Below are positions 43,516 through 52,720 of a stretch of 64,000 nt of DNA, piece by piece. The translations under genes were made by a program, and so were the position numbers. The DNA is from CAVWDU01 sp963840725 (GTDB taxonomy: Bacteria > Pseudomonadota > Gammaproteobacteria > Pseudomonadales > Halieaceae). The stretch spans positions 682,001 through 746,000 of the forward strand of contig CAWIZY010000009.1 in NCBI GenBank assembly GCA_963840725.1. Reading direction: 5' to 3'. Position 1 is the stretch's first letter. Every line of letters starts with the position of its first letter. The notes under the pieces were generated by a model. That model did no database searches. It was not told the origin of the DNA and worked only from the letters and a program-made list of their open reading frames with translations.

Positions 43516-44100
43516 TCAGACGCCGTGATTGAAATTGCGGAAGGCACCCGGACAGTCACTAAAGTCCACCACCGTTGATCGCAGGGTAGCGTAGTAAGCT
43601 CGCACAGCGCCGCGACTCTCGTCGAGCCGCTTGCCGATGCCAGCGATGCTGGCGCCACGTAACGCCGCGCAGAGATACTGCGGCCTTGTGCCATCGAAAG
43701 CGTAGCTCACGTCACTCTCTCGTTCCGACAGCAGTGGCGCCATCAAACGGGGCACCATATCCAGCGGTAGCAAGGGGGTGTCGCAGGCCACAAGGATCAG
43801 GAAAGGCGTAGCAAGCTCTGTGCCTGCCGCCTCCAGGCCCGCCAATGGGCCGGCGAAGCCCTGTCTCTGGTCAGTGACGGTTTTCAGCCCTAACGCGCGG
43901 TATTGTTCGTGGTTGCGGTTGCAGCTGACCAGGAGCTTGCCAACCTGTGGCGAGAGTCGCTGCACCACGTGGGCAACCAGCGGTTGATCACGCCACATCA
44001 ATAGACCCTTGTCACAACCTCCCGCACGTCGCCCTGCACCCCCTGCCAGAATGAGACCGGTCGTCAGTTGTCGGATTTGCGCCAGCGTGCGCTCTGTCAC
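43516..44100 (-). CDS. mobA: Molybdenum cofactor guanylyltransferase MobA
   Basis: 194 residues. The nucleotide-binding LILAGGAGRRAGGCDKG signature is near residue 17, followed by VACDTPLLPLDM with the metal Asp. It attaches GMP to molybdopterin to give the MGD cofactor used by DMSO-reductase-family enzymes. It is alone on the minus strand, so no molybdenum operon is visible here. A 151-bp divergent gap to tsaB holds no recognised gene. Confidence 0.93.
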   Translation of the reverse strand: MTERTLAQIRQLTTGLILAGGAGRRAGGCDKGLLMWRDQPLVAHVVQRLSPQVGKLLVSCNRNHEQYRALGLKTVTDQRQGFAGPLAGLEAAGTELATPFLILVACDTPLLPLDMVPRLMAPLLSERESDVSYAFDGTRPQYLCAALRGASIAGIGKRLDESRGAVRAYYATLRSTVVDFSDCPGAFRNFNHGV

Positions 44101-44251
44101 GTTCTCTCCTTTGCAGCTTGCTCATCCTCCATGTGGAGGCCGCCCGGTCTTGCGTGACCTGATGATTCCAGATAATCTACCTTGCCACAATGTCGGGCGC
44201 TCCGTGCCCGCGTCCCGCCGTCATGTATAACCCGAATCTGACCCAAAGCGA

Positions 44252-44959
44252 ATGACTGGAATATTGGCAATCGATACCGCTACGGAAGCCTGCTCAGCGG
44301 CAGTGTACCTGGGTGGAGAGATTACGGAGCGATTCGAAATTGCGCCGCGAAAGCATAATCAGCGCCTCTTTGTCATGCTGGCCGATTTGCTAAGCAGCGG
44401 CGATTTGCGACGGCAAGGGATCACAGCGATTGCCTACGGCTGCGGGCCAGGATCATTTACCGGCTTGCGCATCGCGGCGAGCGCCGTGCAGGGGCTCGCT
44501 TATGCCAATGAACTACCCTGTATCCCCGTTTCTACCTTGCTGACCCAGGTGCAAAGCGCTTATCGCGAGGAACTGATTACCGCTAACGACTCTGTACTCA
44601 CAACACTCGATGCGCGCATCAACGAAGTGTACTGGGCGGTGGCGAGCATTGTGGACGGCTTGGCGACTTTACAGTCGGCCCCTGCGGTCTGTAAACCGGA
44701 GGCGCTGCTCAGCGAGCAGGGCAGCGGGCGCTTGTGTGGTATCGGCGACGGTCTGAACTATTTCGAGGAGTTTCCCCGGGAGTTGCGCGCCCGGCTCGAC
44801 CCTGTAGCCGGGGATCTGTTGCCCCGCGCCAGAGACATGATGCCCTTTGCGCTCCGCGCCTTGCAAAGCGGCGCGCTGCAAGCAGCACATGAAGTCAGCC
44901 CGGTGTATGTGCGTGACGAGATCAGTTGGAAAAAACTCGAGCAGCAGGGCCCCGGCTAA
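44252..44959 (+). CDS. tsaB: tRNA threonylcarbamoyladenosine protein TsaB
   Basis: 235 residues. The N-terminus is ILAIDTATEACSAAVYLGG, and YGCGPGSFTGLRIAAS is the family hallmark. TsaB has the ASKHA fold but no full ATPase site and scaffolds TsaD/TsaE in t6A formation on tRNAs reading ANN codons. The following 136-bp gap to uppP contains nothing recognisable. Confidence 0.95.
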   Translation: MTGILAIDTATEACSAAVYLGGEITERFEIAPRKHNQRLFVMLADLLSSGDLRRQGITAIAYGCGPGSFTGLRIAASAVQGLAYANELPCIPVSTLLTQVQSAYREELITANDSVLTTLDARINEVYWAVASIVDGLATLQSAPAVCKPEALLSEQGSGRLCGIGDGLNYFEEFPRELRARLDPVAGDLLPRARDMMPFALRALQSGALQAAHEVSPVYVRDEISWKKLEQQGPG

Positions 44960-45095
44960 GAGCGAATTTCACGTTCATTGCAATGCCCCCATCGACCCCT
45001 CAGCCCACCTTGATCAGAAGGCCTACGCTCATCAACAAGACCGAACAGTTACCCCCGGCCTCTATGCCTGGCTTTACTTATGACGCCTCCTACTC

Positions 45096-45899
45096 ATGAT
45101 TGACTGGTTTCAGGCGCTGGTACTGGCAATTGTCCAGGGGCTTACAGAATTCCTGCCTATCTCAAGCTCGGCCCATCTGGTGCTGCCGGCGCAGTTGTTG
45201 GGCTGGCGCGACCAGGGGCTGGCTTTCGATGTGGCGGTCCACGTGGGCACACTGGCCGCGGTGTTGTTCTACTACCGCAGGGATCTACTGCTTATGGCGG
45301 ACGCCTGGTTTCGCTCGCTCGCCGGCGGTGGCACCAGCGACCAGAGCCGGCTGGTTTGGTATCTCGCTCTGGCCACTGTTCCCGCAGGTTTGGTGGGCGT
45401 ATTCGCGGGTGACTGGCTGGAGCAACACACCCGCAGCCTGCCGGTGATTGCCACAACCACACTGGTCTTTGGCCTGCTGCTGGGCTACGCCGATAAACGG
45501 ACCGTCCACCAGCCGGGCTCACGGCCACTGACCTGGTTTGTCGCCCTGATCATCGGGATGGCCCAGGCCGTGGCGCCAATACCGGGCGTATCCCGCTCCG
45601 GTGTGACGATTACGGCGGCGCTCTGGCTGGGGATGAACCGGCAGGACGCGGCACGATTTTCGTTTTTGTTATCCATTCCGATCATCACCGCTGCGGGGCT
45701 ATTCAAGTTTGTACAACTGGCTGACTCTCCGGAGCCGGTAGACTGGCAGGTGCTGATCATTGGCGCCCTGGTGGCGGCAATCACCGCGTATCTGTGCATT
45801 GCGCTGTTTTTACGCCTTCTGGATCGGGTGGGCCTGATGCCCTTTGTTTACTATCGCATTGTTCTCGCTATCGTGCTGTACGCGATCTGGCTCGCCTGA
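45096..45899 (+). CDS. uppP: Undecaprenyl-diphosphatase UppP (BacA)
   Basis: 267 residues, about eight membrane helices. Catalytic motifs are VQGLTEFLPISSSAHL (residues about 14-29) and PGVSRSGVTITAAL (about 164-177). It recycles undecaprenyl diphosphate for cell-wall synthesis and confers bacitracin tolerance. Start, length and motifs are standard. Confidence 0.97.
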   Translation: MIDWFQALVLAIVQGLTEFLPISSSAHLVLPAQLLGWRDQGLAFDVAVHVGTLAAVLFYYRRDLLLMADAWFRSLAGGGTSDQSRLVWYLALATVPAGLVGVFAGDWLEQHTRSLPVIATTTLVFGLLLGYADKRTVHQPGSRPLTWFVALIIGMAQAVAPIPGVSRSGVTITAALWLGMNRQDAARFSFLLSIPIITAAGLFKFVQLADSPEPVDWQVLIIGALVAAITAYLCIALFLRLLDRVGLMPFVYYRIVLAIVLYAIWLA

Positions 45900-46007
45900 A
45901 TACCCAATACAGTAGCTTGCGATGTCGAGCCGCCCCAGTACACTGTGACGGGGTGAGCCTGCTGCAGGATGGCAGACGCCACCGGTCAATACTGGGATGA
46001 AAACGCT

Positions 46008-46886
46008 ATGAAGATTGCATTTGTCGGCCTTGGTGTTATGGGCTACCCGATGGCGGGGCATTTACAGACGGCGGGCCATCAGGTCACGGTGTTCAACCGC
46101 ACTGCCCAGCGCGCCACCGACTGGGTGCAACAATTCGGGGGGAAGCAAGCCCCGACGCCAGCCATGGCCGCCCTGGGCGCCGGGCTTGTCGCGGTCTGTG
46201 TGGGCAACGATGACGATGTGAAGGCCGTGATGCTGGGTGAAGACGGTGTGTTTGCCGGGCTCCAGGCGGGAGCCATTGTGGTTGATCACACGACCGCCTC
46301 AGCCACGGTGGCGCGGGAACTCTCGGCCGAGGCCTCCCGGCTGTCCCTGGCATTCCTCGATGCGCCGGTGTCCGGTGGGCAGGCCGGCGCAGAGAACGGT
46401 GCGCTGACGATTATGGTGGGTGGTGAGCCTGCGGTCTTCGCCCAAGCGCAACCGGTGCTGGATGTCTACGCGCGCTACACACGATTGTTGGGTCCAGCAG
46501 GCAGTGGGCAACTGGCCAAAATGGTCAATCAGATCTGTATCGCGGGGGTTGTTCAGGGGCTGGCCGAGGGGCTCATGTTCGCTGAACGGGCCGGGCTGGA
46601 CAGCAAAGCGGTCATAGACGTGATCTCCCGCGGGGCCGCCCAGTCATGGCAGATGGAAAACCGCCACGAGACCATGCTGGCGGATAATTATCAGCACGGT
46701 TTCGCCGTCGACTGGATGCGCAAGGATCTGGACATTGTGCTTACAGAAGCGCGTAAACTCGGCGTGGATCTCCCGGTGACTGAACTGATCGATGGCTATT
46801 ATGCCGATGTGCAGGCTATGGGTGGTGGCCGCTGGGACACCTCCAGCCTGCTCGCCCGCCTGCAAAACTCACAGGACCAAACATGA
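46008..46886 (+). CDS. NAD(P)-dependent beta-hydroxyacid dehydrogenase
   Basis: 292 residues from the ATG at 46008, where IAFVGLGVMGYPMAGHL gives the Rossmann loop; the earlier ATG at 45969 adds a non-conserved leader. The substrate loop DAPVSGGQAGAENGALTIMVGG and the catalytic Lys in GSGQLAKMVNQ place it in the 3-hydroxyisobutyrate/tartronate-semialdehyde/glyoxylate reductase family. Substrate cannot be set from sequence alone. It overlaps the next gene by ATGA (46883-46886). Confidence 0.85.
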   Translation: MKIAFVGLGVMGYPMAGHLQTAGHQVTVFNRTAQRATDWVQQFGGKQAPTPAMAALGAGLVAVCVGNDDDVKAVMLGEDGVFAGLQAGAIVVDHTTASATVARELSAEASRLSLAFLDAPVSGGQAGAENGALTIMVGGEPAVFAQAQPVLDVYARYTRLLGPAGSGQLAKMVNQICIAGVVQGLAEGLMFAERAGLDSKAVIDVISRGAAQSWQMENRHETMLADNYQHGFAVDWMRKDLDIVLTEARKLGVDLPVTELIDGYYADVQAMGGGRWDTSSLLARLQNSQDQT

Positions 46887-48208
46887 CCACACTTGCCTTG
46901 TCGCATGATGATTTTAACCGCTCCTTGCTGGAATTTTTGAGCCTGGCGACCACACCTTTTCACGCTGTGGCGGTGATGGTCGATGCGCTGGAGGCGGCGG
47001 GCTTCTTGCAGCTTGACGAACAGACCCCATGGGAGCTGACTGCCGGCGGGCGCTACTACCTCACGCGCAATGACAGTTCCCTGATCGCGTTCAGGCAGGG
47101 AAGCGCCTTGGATCCGCTCGCGGGTCTGCGTATGGTAGGGGCGCATACGGACAGCCCTGGCCTGATGGTAAAACCCTGCCCTGAAAAGTCAGATCAGGGC
47201 TACTTCAGACTCGGTGTAGAGGTTTATGGGGGTGCACTGCTGAACCCCTGGTTCGACCGCGATCTCTCTATTGCCGGCCGCGTCAGCTTTGAAAACGAGC
47301 AGGGTAAGTTGTGTTCGACCCTGATCGACTATCGTGAAGCGATAGCCATCATTCCCAGCCTCGCTATTCATCTCGATCGGGAGGCCAATAGCGGGCGCAA
47401 AATAAATCCGCAGACAGATATACTTCCTGTACTGAGTCTTCTTGGCAGTGAAGAGGCGCCTGATTTCAGGGCGATTATCAAAACTCGGCTACTACACGAA
47501 CACCCGGGATGCGGGGTGAGTAAGGTGCTGGATTTCGAGCTGTTTTTCTACCCGACCCAGCCCGCGGCATTGGTGGGTCTGGAGCGCGAGTTCATTGCTT
47601 CAGCGCGGCTGGACAATCTGCTGAGTTGCTTTGTGGGATTACAGGCGCTGTTGAGCAGTGACGGGGCACACAGTTCGTTATTGGTATGCAATGATCATGA
47701 AGAGGTGGGCAGTTTGTCTGCGGCGGGCGCACAGGGCCCGTTCCTCGGCTCTGTGCTTAAGCGGCTGGCTGGCGATCAGGAGCTGCTGGACGGGTTGGTG
47801 GCCCGTTCGATGATGATCTCTGCGGACAACGCCCATGGCATACACCCCAATTTCCCCGACAAGCATGACGAGAATCACGGGCCTTTGCTCAATGCGGGCC
47901 CGGTGATCAAGATCAATGCCAACCAGCGTTATGCAACCAACAGCGAGACTGCGGGGCTGTGGCGAATGTTAGCCGCAGGGGAGGGCGTTCCCGTGCAGTC
48001 GTTTGTGGTGCGCAGTGACATGGGTTGCGGGAGCACGATCGGCCCAATCACCGCTGGGGAGACCGGTATTCGCACTCTTGATATCGGTGTGCCGACCTTC
48101 GCCATGCACTCCGTTCGAGAACTCGCAGGCAGCGATGACGCCTGGAACCTGGGACGGGTGCTGACCCGATTCTATGACCATCCCGGCCCGCTCGCACCGC
48201 GACCGTGA
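46883..48208 (+). CDS. M18 family aminopeptidase
   Basis: 441 residues. Zinc-binding and catalytic motifs of the M18 family are intact: MVGAHTDSPGLMVKP (His, Asp), CNDHEEVGSL (Glu pair), SADNAHGIHPNFPDKHD and the final MHSVREL His. Members remove acidic N-terminal residues from peptides in the cytoplasm. It is coupled to both neighbours by four-base overlaps (ATGA at the start, GTGA at 48205-48208). Confidence 0.94.
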   Translation: MTTLALSHDDFNRSLLEFLSLATTPFHAVAVMVDALEAAGFLQLDEQTPWELTAGGRYYLTRNDSSLIAFRQGSALDPLAGLRMVGAHTDSPGLMVKPCPEKSDQGYFRLGVEVYGGALLNPWFDRDLSIAGRVSFENEQGKLCSTLIDYREAIAIIPSLAIHLDREANSGRKINPQTDILPVLSLLGSEEAPDFRAIIKTRLLHEHPGCGVSKVLDFELFFYPTQPAALVGLEREFIASARLDNLLSCFVGLQALLSSDGAHSSLLVCNDHEEVGSLSAAGAQGPFLGSVLKRLAGDQELLDGLVARSMMISADNAHGIHPNFPDKHDENHGPLLNAGPVIKINANQRYATNSETAGLWRMLAAGEGVPVQSFVVRSDMGCGSTIGPITAGETGIRTLDIGVPTFAMHSVRELAGSDDAWNLGRVLTRFYDHPGPLAPRP

Positions 48209-49353
48209 AAGTTTTGCTGCTGTCGGCCTATGCCGCACGCAGTCACGTTCATTGGCAAGAGGCTGTGGAGGGGATGTTCCCCCACTGGGACTGGCAGTCC
48301 CTGAACCTGCCACCTCGTCACTTCGCCTGGCGTGTGCGAGGAAACCCGCTTTACTGGGCCCTGGAGCAGCGTCCCGTGCTGGAGGCTCCTCGCGATCTGT
48401 TGATTGCCACATCCATGGTTGATCTCGCGACTCTGCGCGGACTGGTGCCATCGCTGGCCACAACGCCAACACTGCTCTATTTTCACGAAAATCAGTTTGC
48501 CTATCCGCCGGGGCGGAGTCAGCACGGTCCTCTTGAGGCGCAAATGGTCAGCCTGTACTCGAGCATTGCGGCAGACCAGCTCGGTTTCAATTCGGCTTAC
48601 AACCGGGACAGCTTCATGGCAGGCTGTGCGGCGTTGCTGCACCGCCTGCCCGACTTCGTACCGTCGGGAGTAGTCTCGGCGCTGCAGAAAAAATCCGTTG
48701 TGCTGCCGGTCCCTCTGCTGATGGAGAGTGGCACAGAATCAGGCAAGGAGCACCCGGGCCCCCGGACCGACGCACTCACGGCCTGGTCGACCTGCACGTC
48801 CCCGTCCCGCAGGCCGCTGCGACTACTTTGGGTGGGTCGCTTCGAGCACGACAAGGGCGGTGAGCGCCTGTTACCTCTATTGAGGCAGTTGCTCGCCGAA
48901 GGTGTGGATTTTGAACTCGCTATGGCCGGGCAGGAGTTTCGTCAGGTGCCGTCGGCGTTTGCTGCGCTAAAAACGCTGTACGGTGATCGCCTGGTTCATT
49001 GCGGCAACCTGCCCACACGCGCCGAACTGCATGCGCTTATGGCTGCGGCAGATATCGTACTGTCAACCGCGCTGCACGAATTCCAGGGGCTGGCTGTTAT
49101 GGAAGCGGTGCGGTTGGGTTGTGTACCCGCGGTGCCAGACCGTCTGGCCTACCCCGAAATCTATCCCGAGCGATTTCGCTATGCAGGGCACCCGGATGAC
49201 CCGGAAGCCGAGGCCCAGGCGGCAACGCGGTGTATTGTTGCGTTAGCGGATCTGCTGGCCAAAGGGGAAGTGCGGCCCCCGTCTCTCGATGACTGGGACC
49301 CGGCGGCTCTGCGACCCCGGTATCAGCAGGTATTCGGGGAGCTGCGCCGCTAG
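48205..49353 (+). CDS. DUF3524 glycosyltransferase (GTDC1/queuosine-tRNA mannosyltransferase-like)
   Basis: 382 residues with a GTG start overlapping the M18 stop. The N-terminal DUF3524 domain includes LLLSAYAARSHVHWQEAV, DLLIATSMVDLATLRGL and YFHENQFAYPP; a GT-B glycosyltransferase domain follows with LWVGRFEHDKGGERLLPLL and ALHEFQGLAVMEAVRLGCVP. The animal homologue GTDC1 is known to mannosylate queuosine in tRNA-Asp. A tRNA-modifying role for the bacterial protein is inferred from family membership; trpS lies just downstream. Confidence 0.82.
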   Translation: MKVLLLSAYAARSHVHWQEAVEGMFPHWDWQSLNLPPRHFAWRVRGNPLYWALEQRPVLEAPRDLLIATSMVDLATLRGLVPSLATTPTLLYFHENQFAYPPGRSQHGPLEAQMVSLYSSIAADQLGFNSAYNRDSFMAGCAALLHRLPDFVPSGVVSALQKKSVVLPVPLLMESGTESGKEHPGPRTDALTAWSTCTSPSRRPLRLLWVGRFEHDKGGERLLPLLRQLLAEGVDFELAMAGQEFRQVPSAFAALKTLYGDRLVHCGNLPTRAELHALMAAADIVLSTALHEFQGLAVMEAVRLGCVPAVPDRLAYPEIYPERFRYAGHPDDPEAEAQAATRCIVALADLLAKGEVRPPSLDDWDPAALRPRYQQVFGELRR

Positions 49354-49408
49354 CGCGTAGCCTTGGGGGAGCATAAGCAGTATCATTGGCGGCTTTTTCT
49401 GGCAGGCC

Positions 49409-50425
49409 ATGGCAATGGAAAAGCAACGTGTACTCACGGGGATCACCACCAGCGGTACTCCGCATCTGGGCAACTATGTCGGCGCAATCCGCCCGGCTAT
49501 CACCGCGTCACGGGACCACACGATCGAGTCGTTTTTCTTCCTGGCCGATTACCACGCGCTGATCAAGTGCCAGGACCCCGCACTGGTCCGACAATCCAGC
49601 AAGGAGATCGCCGCCAGCTGGCTGGCGCTGGGTCTGGATACCGATAACTGTGTGTTCTATCGCCAGTCCGATATTCCCGAAATTCCTGAACTCACCTGGA
49701 TACTCTGCTGCAATGCGGCCAAGGGACTGATGAACCGGGCGCACGCTTACAAAGCCGCCGTGCAGGCCAATGATGAGGCCGGTGAAGATCCGGACTTTGG
49801 AATTACGATGGGTCTGTTCTCCTACCCGGTGCTGATGGCCGCAGATATTCTGATGTTCAATGCCCACCAGGTGCCCGTGGGTAAAGATCAGGTGCAGCAT
49901 GTGGAGATGGCCCGGGATATCGCCCAGCGGTTCAATCATAACTTTGCCGACGTGTTTACCTTACCCCAGGCCCATGTGGGTGAGGATGTGGCGGTGCTGC
50001 AAGGCCTGGATGGACGCAAGATGAGCAAGAGCTACAACAACACGATTCCCTTGTTTCAGACCGAAAAACAGCTGCGTAAGGCTCTGAACCAGATAAAAAC
50101 CAACTTGCTGGAGCCCGGCGAACCCAAAGATCCCGATACCTCCACGGTGTTTCAGGTCTGGGCGGCCTTTGCCGATGCCCAGGAGGTGGCGCGTATGCGC
50201 GGAGAATTTGAAAACGGCATCGCCTGGGGCGAGGCGAAAAAACAACTGTTTGAGCGGGTGAACGACGAGTTGGCACCGGCGCGGGAGCGTTATCAGGCCC
50301 TGCTCGACGAGCCGGCCTATATCGAAGAAGTCCTGCGCAAAGGCGCCGAGCGCGCTCGGGAGAGCAGCGTGCCGCTAATCGAAAAAATCAGAAAGGCAGT
50401 GGGTATTTCATCACTGGCGGATTAG
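49409..50425 (+). CDS. trpS: Tryptophanyl-tRNA synthetase
   Basis: 338 residues (a Met two codons in is also possible). The class-I HIGH motif appears as TPHLGNYVG and KMSKS as GRKMSKSYNN. It charges tRNA-Trp. No leader-peptide attenuator was noticed in the 55 bp before it. Its stop codon is the first base of a 13-bp tandem repeat that runs into the convergent TonB receptor gene. Confidence 0.96.
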   Translation: MAMEKQRVLTGITTSGTPHLGNYVGAIRPAITASRDHTIESFFFLADYHALIKCQDPALVRQSSKEIAASWLALGLDTDNCVFYRQSDIPEIPELTWILCCNAAKGLMNRAHAYKAAVQANDEAGEDPDFGITMGLFSYPVLMAADILMFNAHQVPVGKDQVQHVEMARDIAQRFNHNFADVFTLPQAHVGEDVAVLQGLDGRKMSKSYNNTIPLFQTEKQLRKALNQIKTNLLEPGEPKDPDTSTVFQVWAAFADAQEVARMRGEFENGIAWGEAKKQLFERVNDELAPARERYQALLDEPAYIEEVLRKGAERARESSVPLIEKIRKAVGISSLAD

Positions 50426-50515
50426 TTCCAACGCCTGGTTCCATCGCCTGGTTCCATCGCCTGGTTCCATCGCCTGGTTCCATCGCCTGGTTCCAACGCC
50501 TAGTTCCAACGATAG
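50425..50515. repeat. Seven-copy 13-bp tandem repeat from the receptor 3' end
   Basis: Seven contiguous 13-base units of GTTCCATCGCCTG (end copies have GTTCCAACG) span 50425-50515. On the minus strand the first unit is the coding end of the TonB receptor (the codons for Arg-Trp-Asn and the stop); the other copies fill the whole gap up to the trpS stop. It looks like slipped-strand duplication of the gene terminus. There are no spacers, so it is not a CRISPR. Confidence 0.93.
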
Positions 50516-52551
50516 GCGAGCTCCACAAATGCCGCCCGCGGTTGGCCGACGAAGTATCTGTAGCTGCCAAATCCGAAGTCGGCCCGCTCGGCGTAGTCCT
50601 CGTCCAGCAGGTTGGTCAACCGGAGGCTGGCACTGAGGCCCTGGCCCAAACCCGCCTTTAGGCGCAGGTTGATCAGGGAATGCCCGTCGTACTTGTGGGC
50701 ATTATCGGGTTCGAGATAGTAGGAACCCATGTAAACCCATTCGAGTTCCCCGCGCAGGTCCAGATCCGAGTTGGCGCTTGCGTCCCATTGAACTCTGGCA
50801 CTGCCAAACACCCGGGGTGCGGTATCGATATCATTGCCTTCGATGTCGCCGCTGCTACCCAGCAATTCAATCCGGCTATCGTATTGGTGGCGGGCTACCG
50901 TGAGGTCGGCTGCCACTCGCCAGGCTGTTGCCAGCTGATAATCCAGGCTTAACTCCGCGCCGTAATGTCGGGTCTTGGCGCCACTGACATTGAAGCGGTC
51001 AGCATCCTGAAAGATAACCTCGCTCTTTTCCATGTGGTAGAGGGAGAGCGAGTAAGCCACGGCGCCGGCGAGGTTGCCGCGCATCCCCAGCTCTACATTG
51101 ACGATTTCTTCTGAGTCCAGGTCAGCGACTTGTTGGGAGCCCTGCAGTCGATAAAGCTCACTCACCTGAGGCGCTCGGAAGCCCTGGGCCAAGCGGGCAA
51201 AGATCACCGCCTCGTCAGAAAATGCGTAGCTGACGCCGCCATTCAGTGACCAGTTGCTAAAGTCATCCTCCCGATCGGCGGGGCGAAAGAACCGACAGGC
51301 GGAGGCTTCCGGCCCACAGGCGGGACCGTCGCCGGTGCGATTGTCGTAGTCGTAGCGCGTGTACTCGTAACGAGCCCCGAAAATCCACTCCCAGCCATTA
51401 CCCGTGTCCAGTTGCAGCTGGCTGTAGGCGGCGGCAACGGTCGCGTCCACTTGATAGTCGTAATGCACCCCTGCGGGCTGATTGGGGCTGAACGGATTGG
51501 CCTGGGTCTCTTTCAGCCAGCCGTCGGTGTAGTCCAGATCAATGCCATTGACCCAGTGCCAATTGCCCAGATCTGTATACAGTGCTCCGCGCAGTCCGAG
51601 GCTGGAGTGGCCGGTTTCTTCCACGGGCTTCCAGGGCAAAAAGTGCATCATGAATTCCATTTCGTTGTCCCTGAGGTAGGGCGTCACGGTAAGTCGGTTG
51701 GCGCTGTCCAACTGGCGGCTGAGGGTGCTGTATAACCTCAGTGAGCGGGCATCCCGATAGGCTTCAGGATTGGGATTTGTGTCTTTCAGGTCGTCGTCTT
51801 CATAGGCCTTGAAACCCTGGATAAATCCGGCTGTTTCCTGGTTGAGATTAGTTATATCCAGTGCGCTGGTGGTCTCCCATTCGCTGCCCGAGTAATCGTG
51901 TCGCAGGGTCAGTTTCTGCTGGTCGTAACCGGAGTCGTCGATGTAGCCGCCGTCTGTCGCACCGTTTACGCGTAAACTGATGCCATGGTCACCGCTGGTA
52001 TTGCCATAGCCGTAACGCATGCGATAGAAGTCCCAGGGGCCTGCTTCAAGGCTTAGCTCCTGCTCACGGGTCTCGCCCGGTGGTGCGCTGAGTACGTTAA
52101 TAACGCCGTGCATGGCGTTGGAGCCATACAGGGCCGTTGCCGGGCCCCTGATCACTTCGACCCGGTAGGCCTGTTCGGTATTGGCATCGAACAGCTGATT
52201 GACGTTGCAGAATCCGGGCGCGCGCAAACTGATGCTGTCGGCCGCCATATAAAAAGCCCCGCAGCTACCGGCGCCAGTGAGCACCGGGGAGCGCAGAGCG
52301 GTGAGGCTTTCCTGTCCGTTGCCACGGCTTATCCAGGTGCCGGGCACCTGCTGCATCAGTTGATTAATGTGTACCTGGCCGGCAAAGGCGATGGCGGCCT
52401 GGTCCAGTGCGGTCCAGGCGATGGGCAATGCCAGTGAGTCTTCAGGCACACGGGTGGCCGTTACCAGCACGTCCTCGAGAGCGGGAGCAGGCTCTTGCGA
52501 GTGGGCTGTTTGAGCCATACTCAGGGCCAGGATGAAAGGGACAACGCGCAT
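50500..52551 (-). CDS. TonB-dependent outer-membrane receptor
   Basis: 683 residues from the ATG at 52551; an open frame reaching 52791 would overlap purC's promoter and start. Signal peptide about 1-20 (VVPFILALSMAQTAHSQ), a TonB box-like EDVLVTATRVPED, then a plug with VEVIRGPATALYGSNAMHGVINV, with a Cys pair in its loop, and a beta-barrel. It ends YRWN rather than in the usual terminal Phe/Trp, and its last codons lie in the 13-bp repeat. Ligand (siderophore, cobalamin or other) is not determinable. Divergent from purC. Confidence 0.9.
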   Translation of the reverse strand: MRVVPFILALSMAQTAHSQEPAPALEDVLVTATRVPEDSLALPIAWTALDQAAIAFAGQVHINQLMQQVPGTWISRGNGQESLTALRSPVLTGAGSCGAFYMAADSISLRAPGFCNVNQLFDANTEQAYRVEVIRGPATALYGSNAMHGVINVLSAPPGETREQELSLEAGPWDFYRMRYGYGNTSGDHGISLRVNGATDGGYIDDSGYDQQKLTLRHDYSGSEWETTSALDITNLNQETAGFIQGFKAYEDDDLKDTNPNPEAYRDARSLRLYSTLSRQLDSANRLTVTPYLRDNEMEFMMHFLPWKPVEETGHSSLGLRGALYTDLGNWHWVNGIDLDYTDGWLKETQANPFSPNQPAGVHYDYQVDATVAAAYSQLQLDTGNGWEWIFGARYEYTRYDYDNRTGDGPACGPEASACRFFRPADREDDFSNWSLNGGVSYAFSDEAVIFARLAQGFRAPQVSELYRLQGSQQVADLDSEEIVNVELGMRGNLAGAVAYSLSLYHMEKSEVIFQDADRFNVSGAKTRHYGAELSLDYQLATAWRVAADLTVARHQYDSRIELLGSSGDIEGNDIDTAPRVFGSARVQWDASANSDLDLRGELEWVYMGSYYLEPDNAHKYDGHSLINLRLKAGLGQGLSASLRLTNLLDEDYAERADFGFGSYRYFVGQPRAAFVELAYRWN

Positions 52552-52720
52552 TGCATTCTCTTGCTTGTTTACAGGGTGGCGGGATTGTAACGGATTTGAC
52601 ACGAGAACGCTGTGGCGTCCCGTTTGTGGGCAGGTATGCAGACGTGCAGGGGTGCTTCCGCTGGCGGTGGTCTGATAAACTGGGCGGCTACACAACCGTG
52701 GTCGGTAACAAGGCGTAAAC

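Noticed and set aside
50425..50515. Possible CRISPR array
   Set aside because: Units are 13 bp, contiguous and without spacers, and no cas genes are near; it is a minisatellite.
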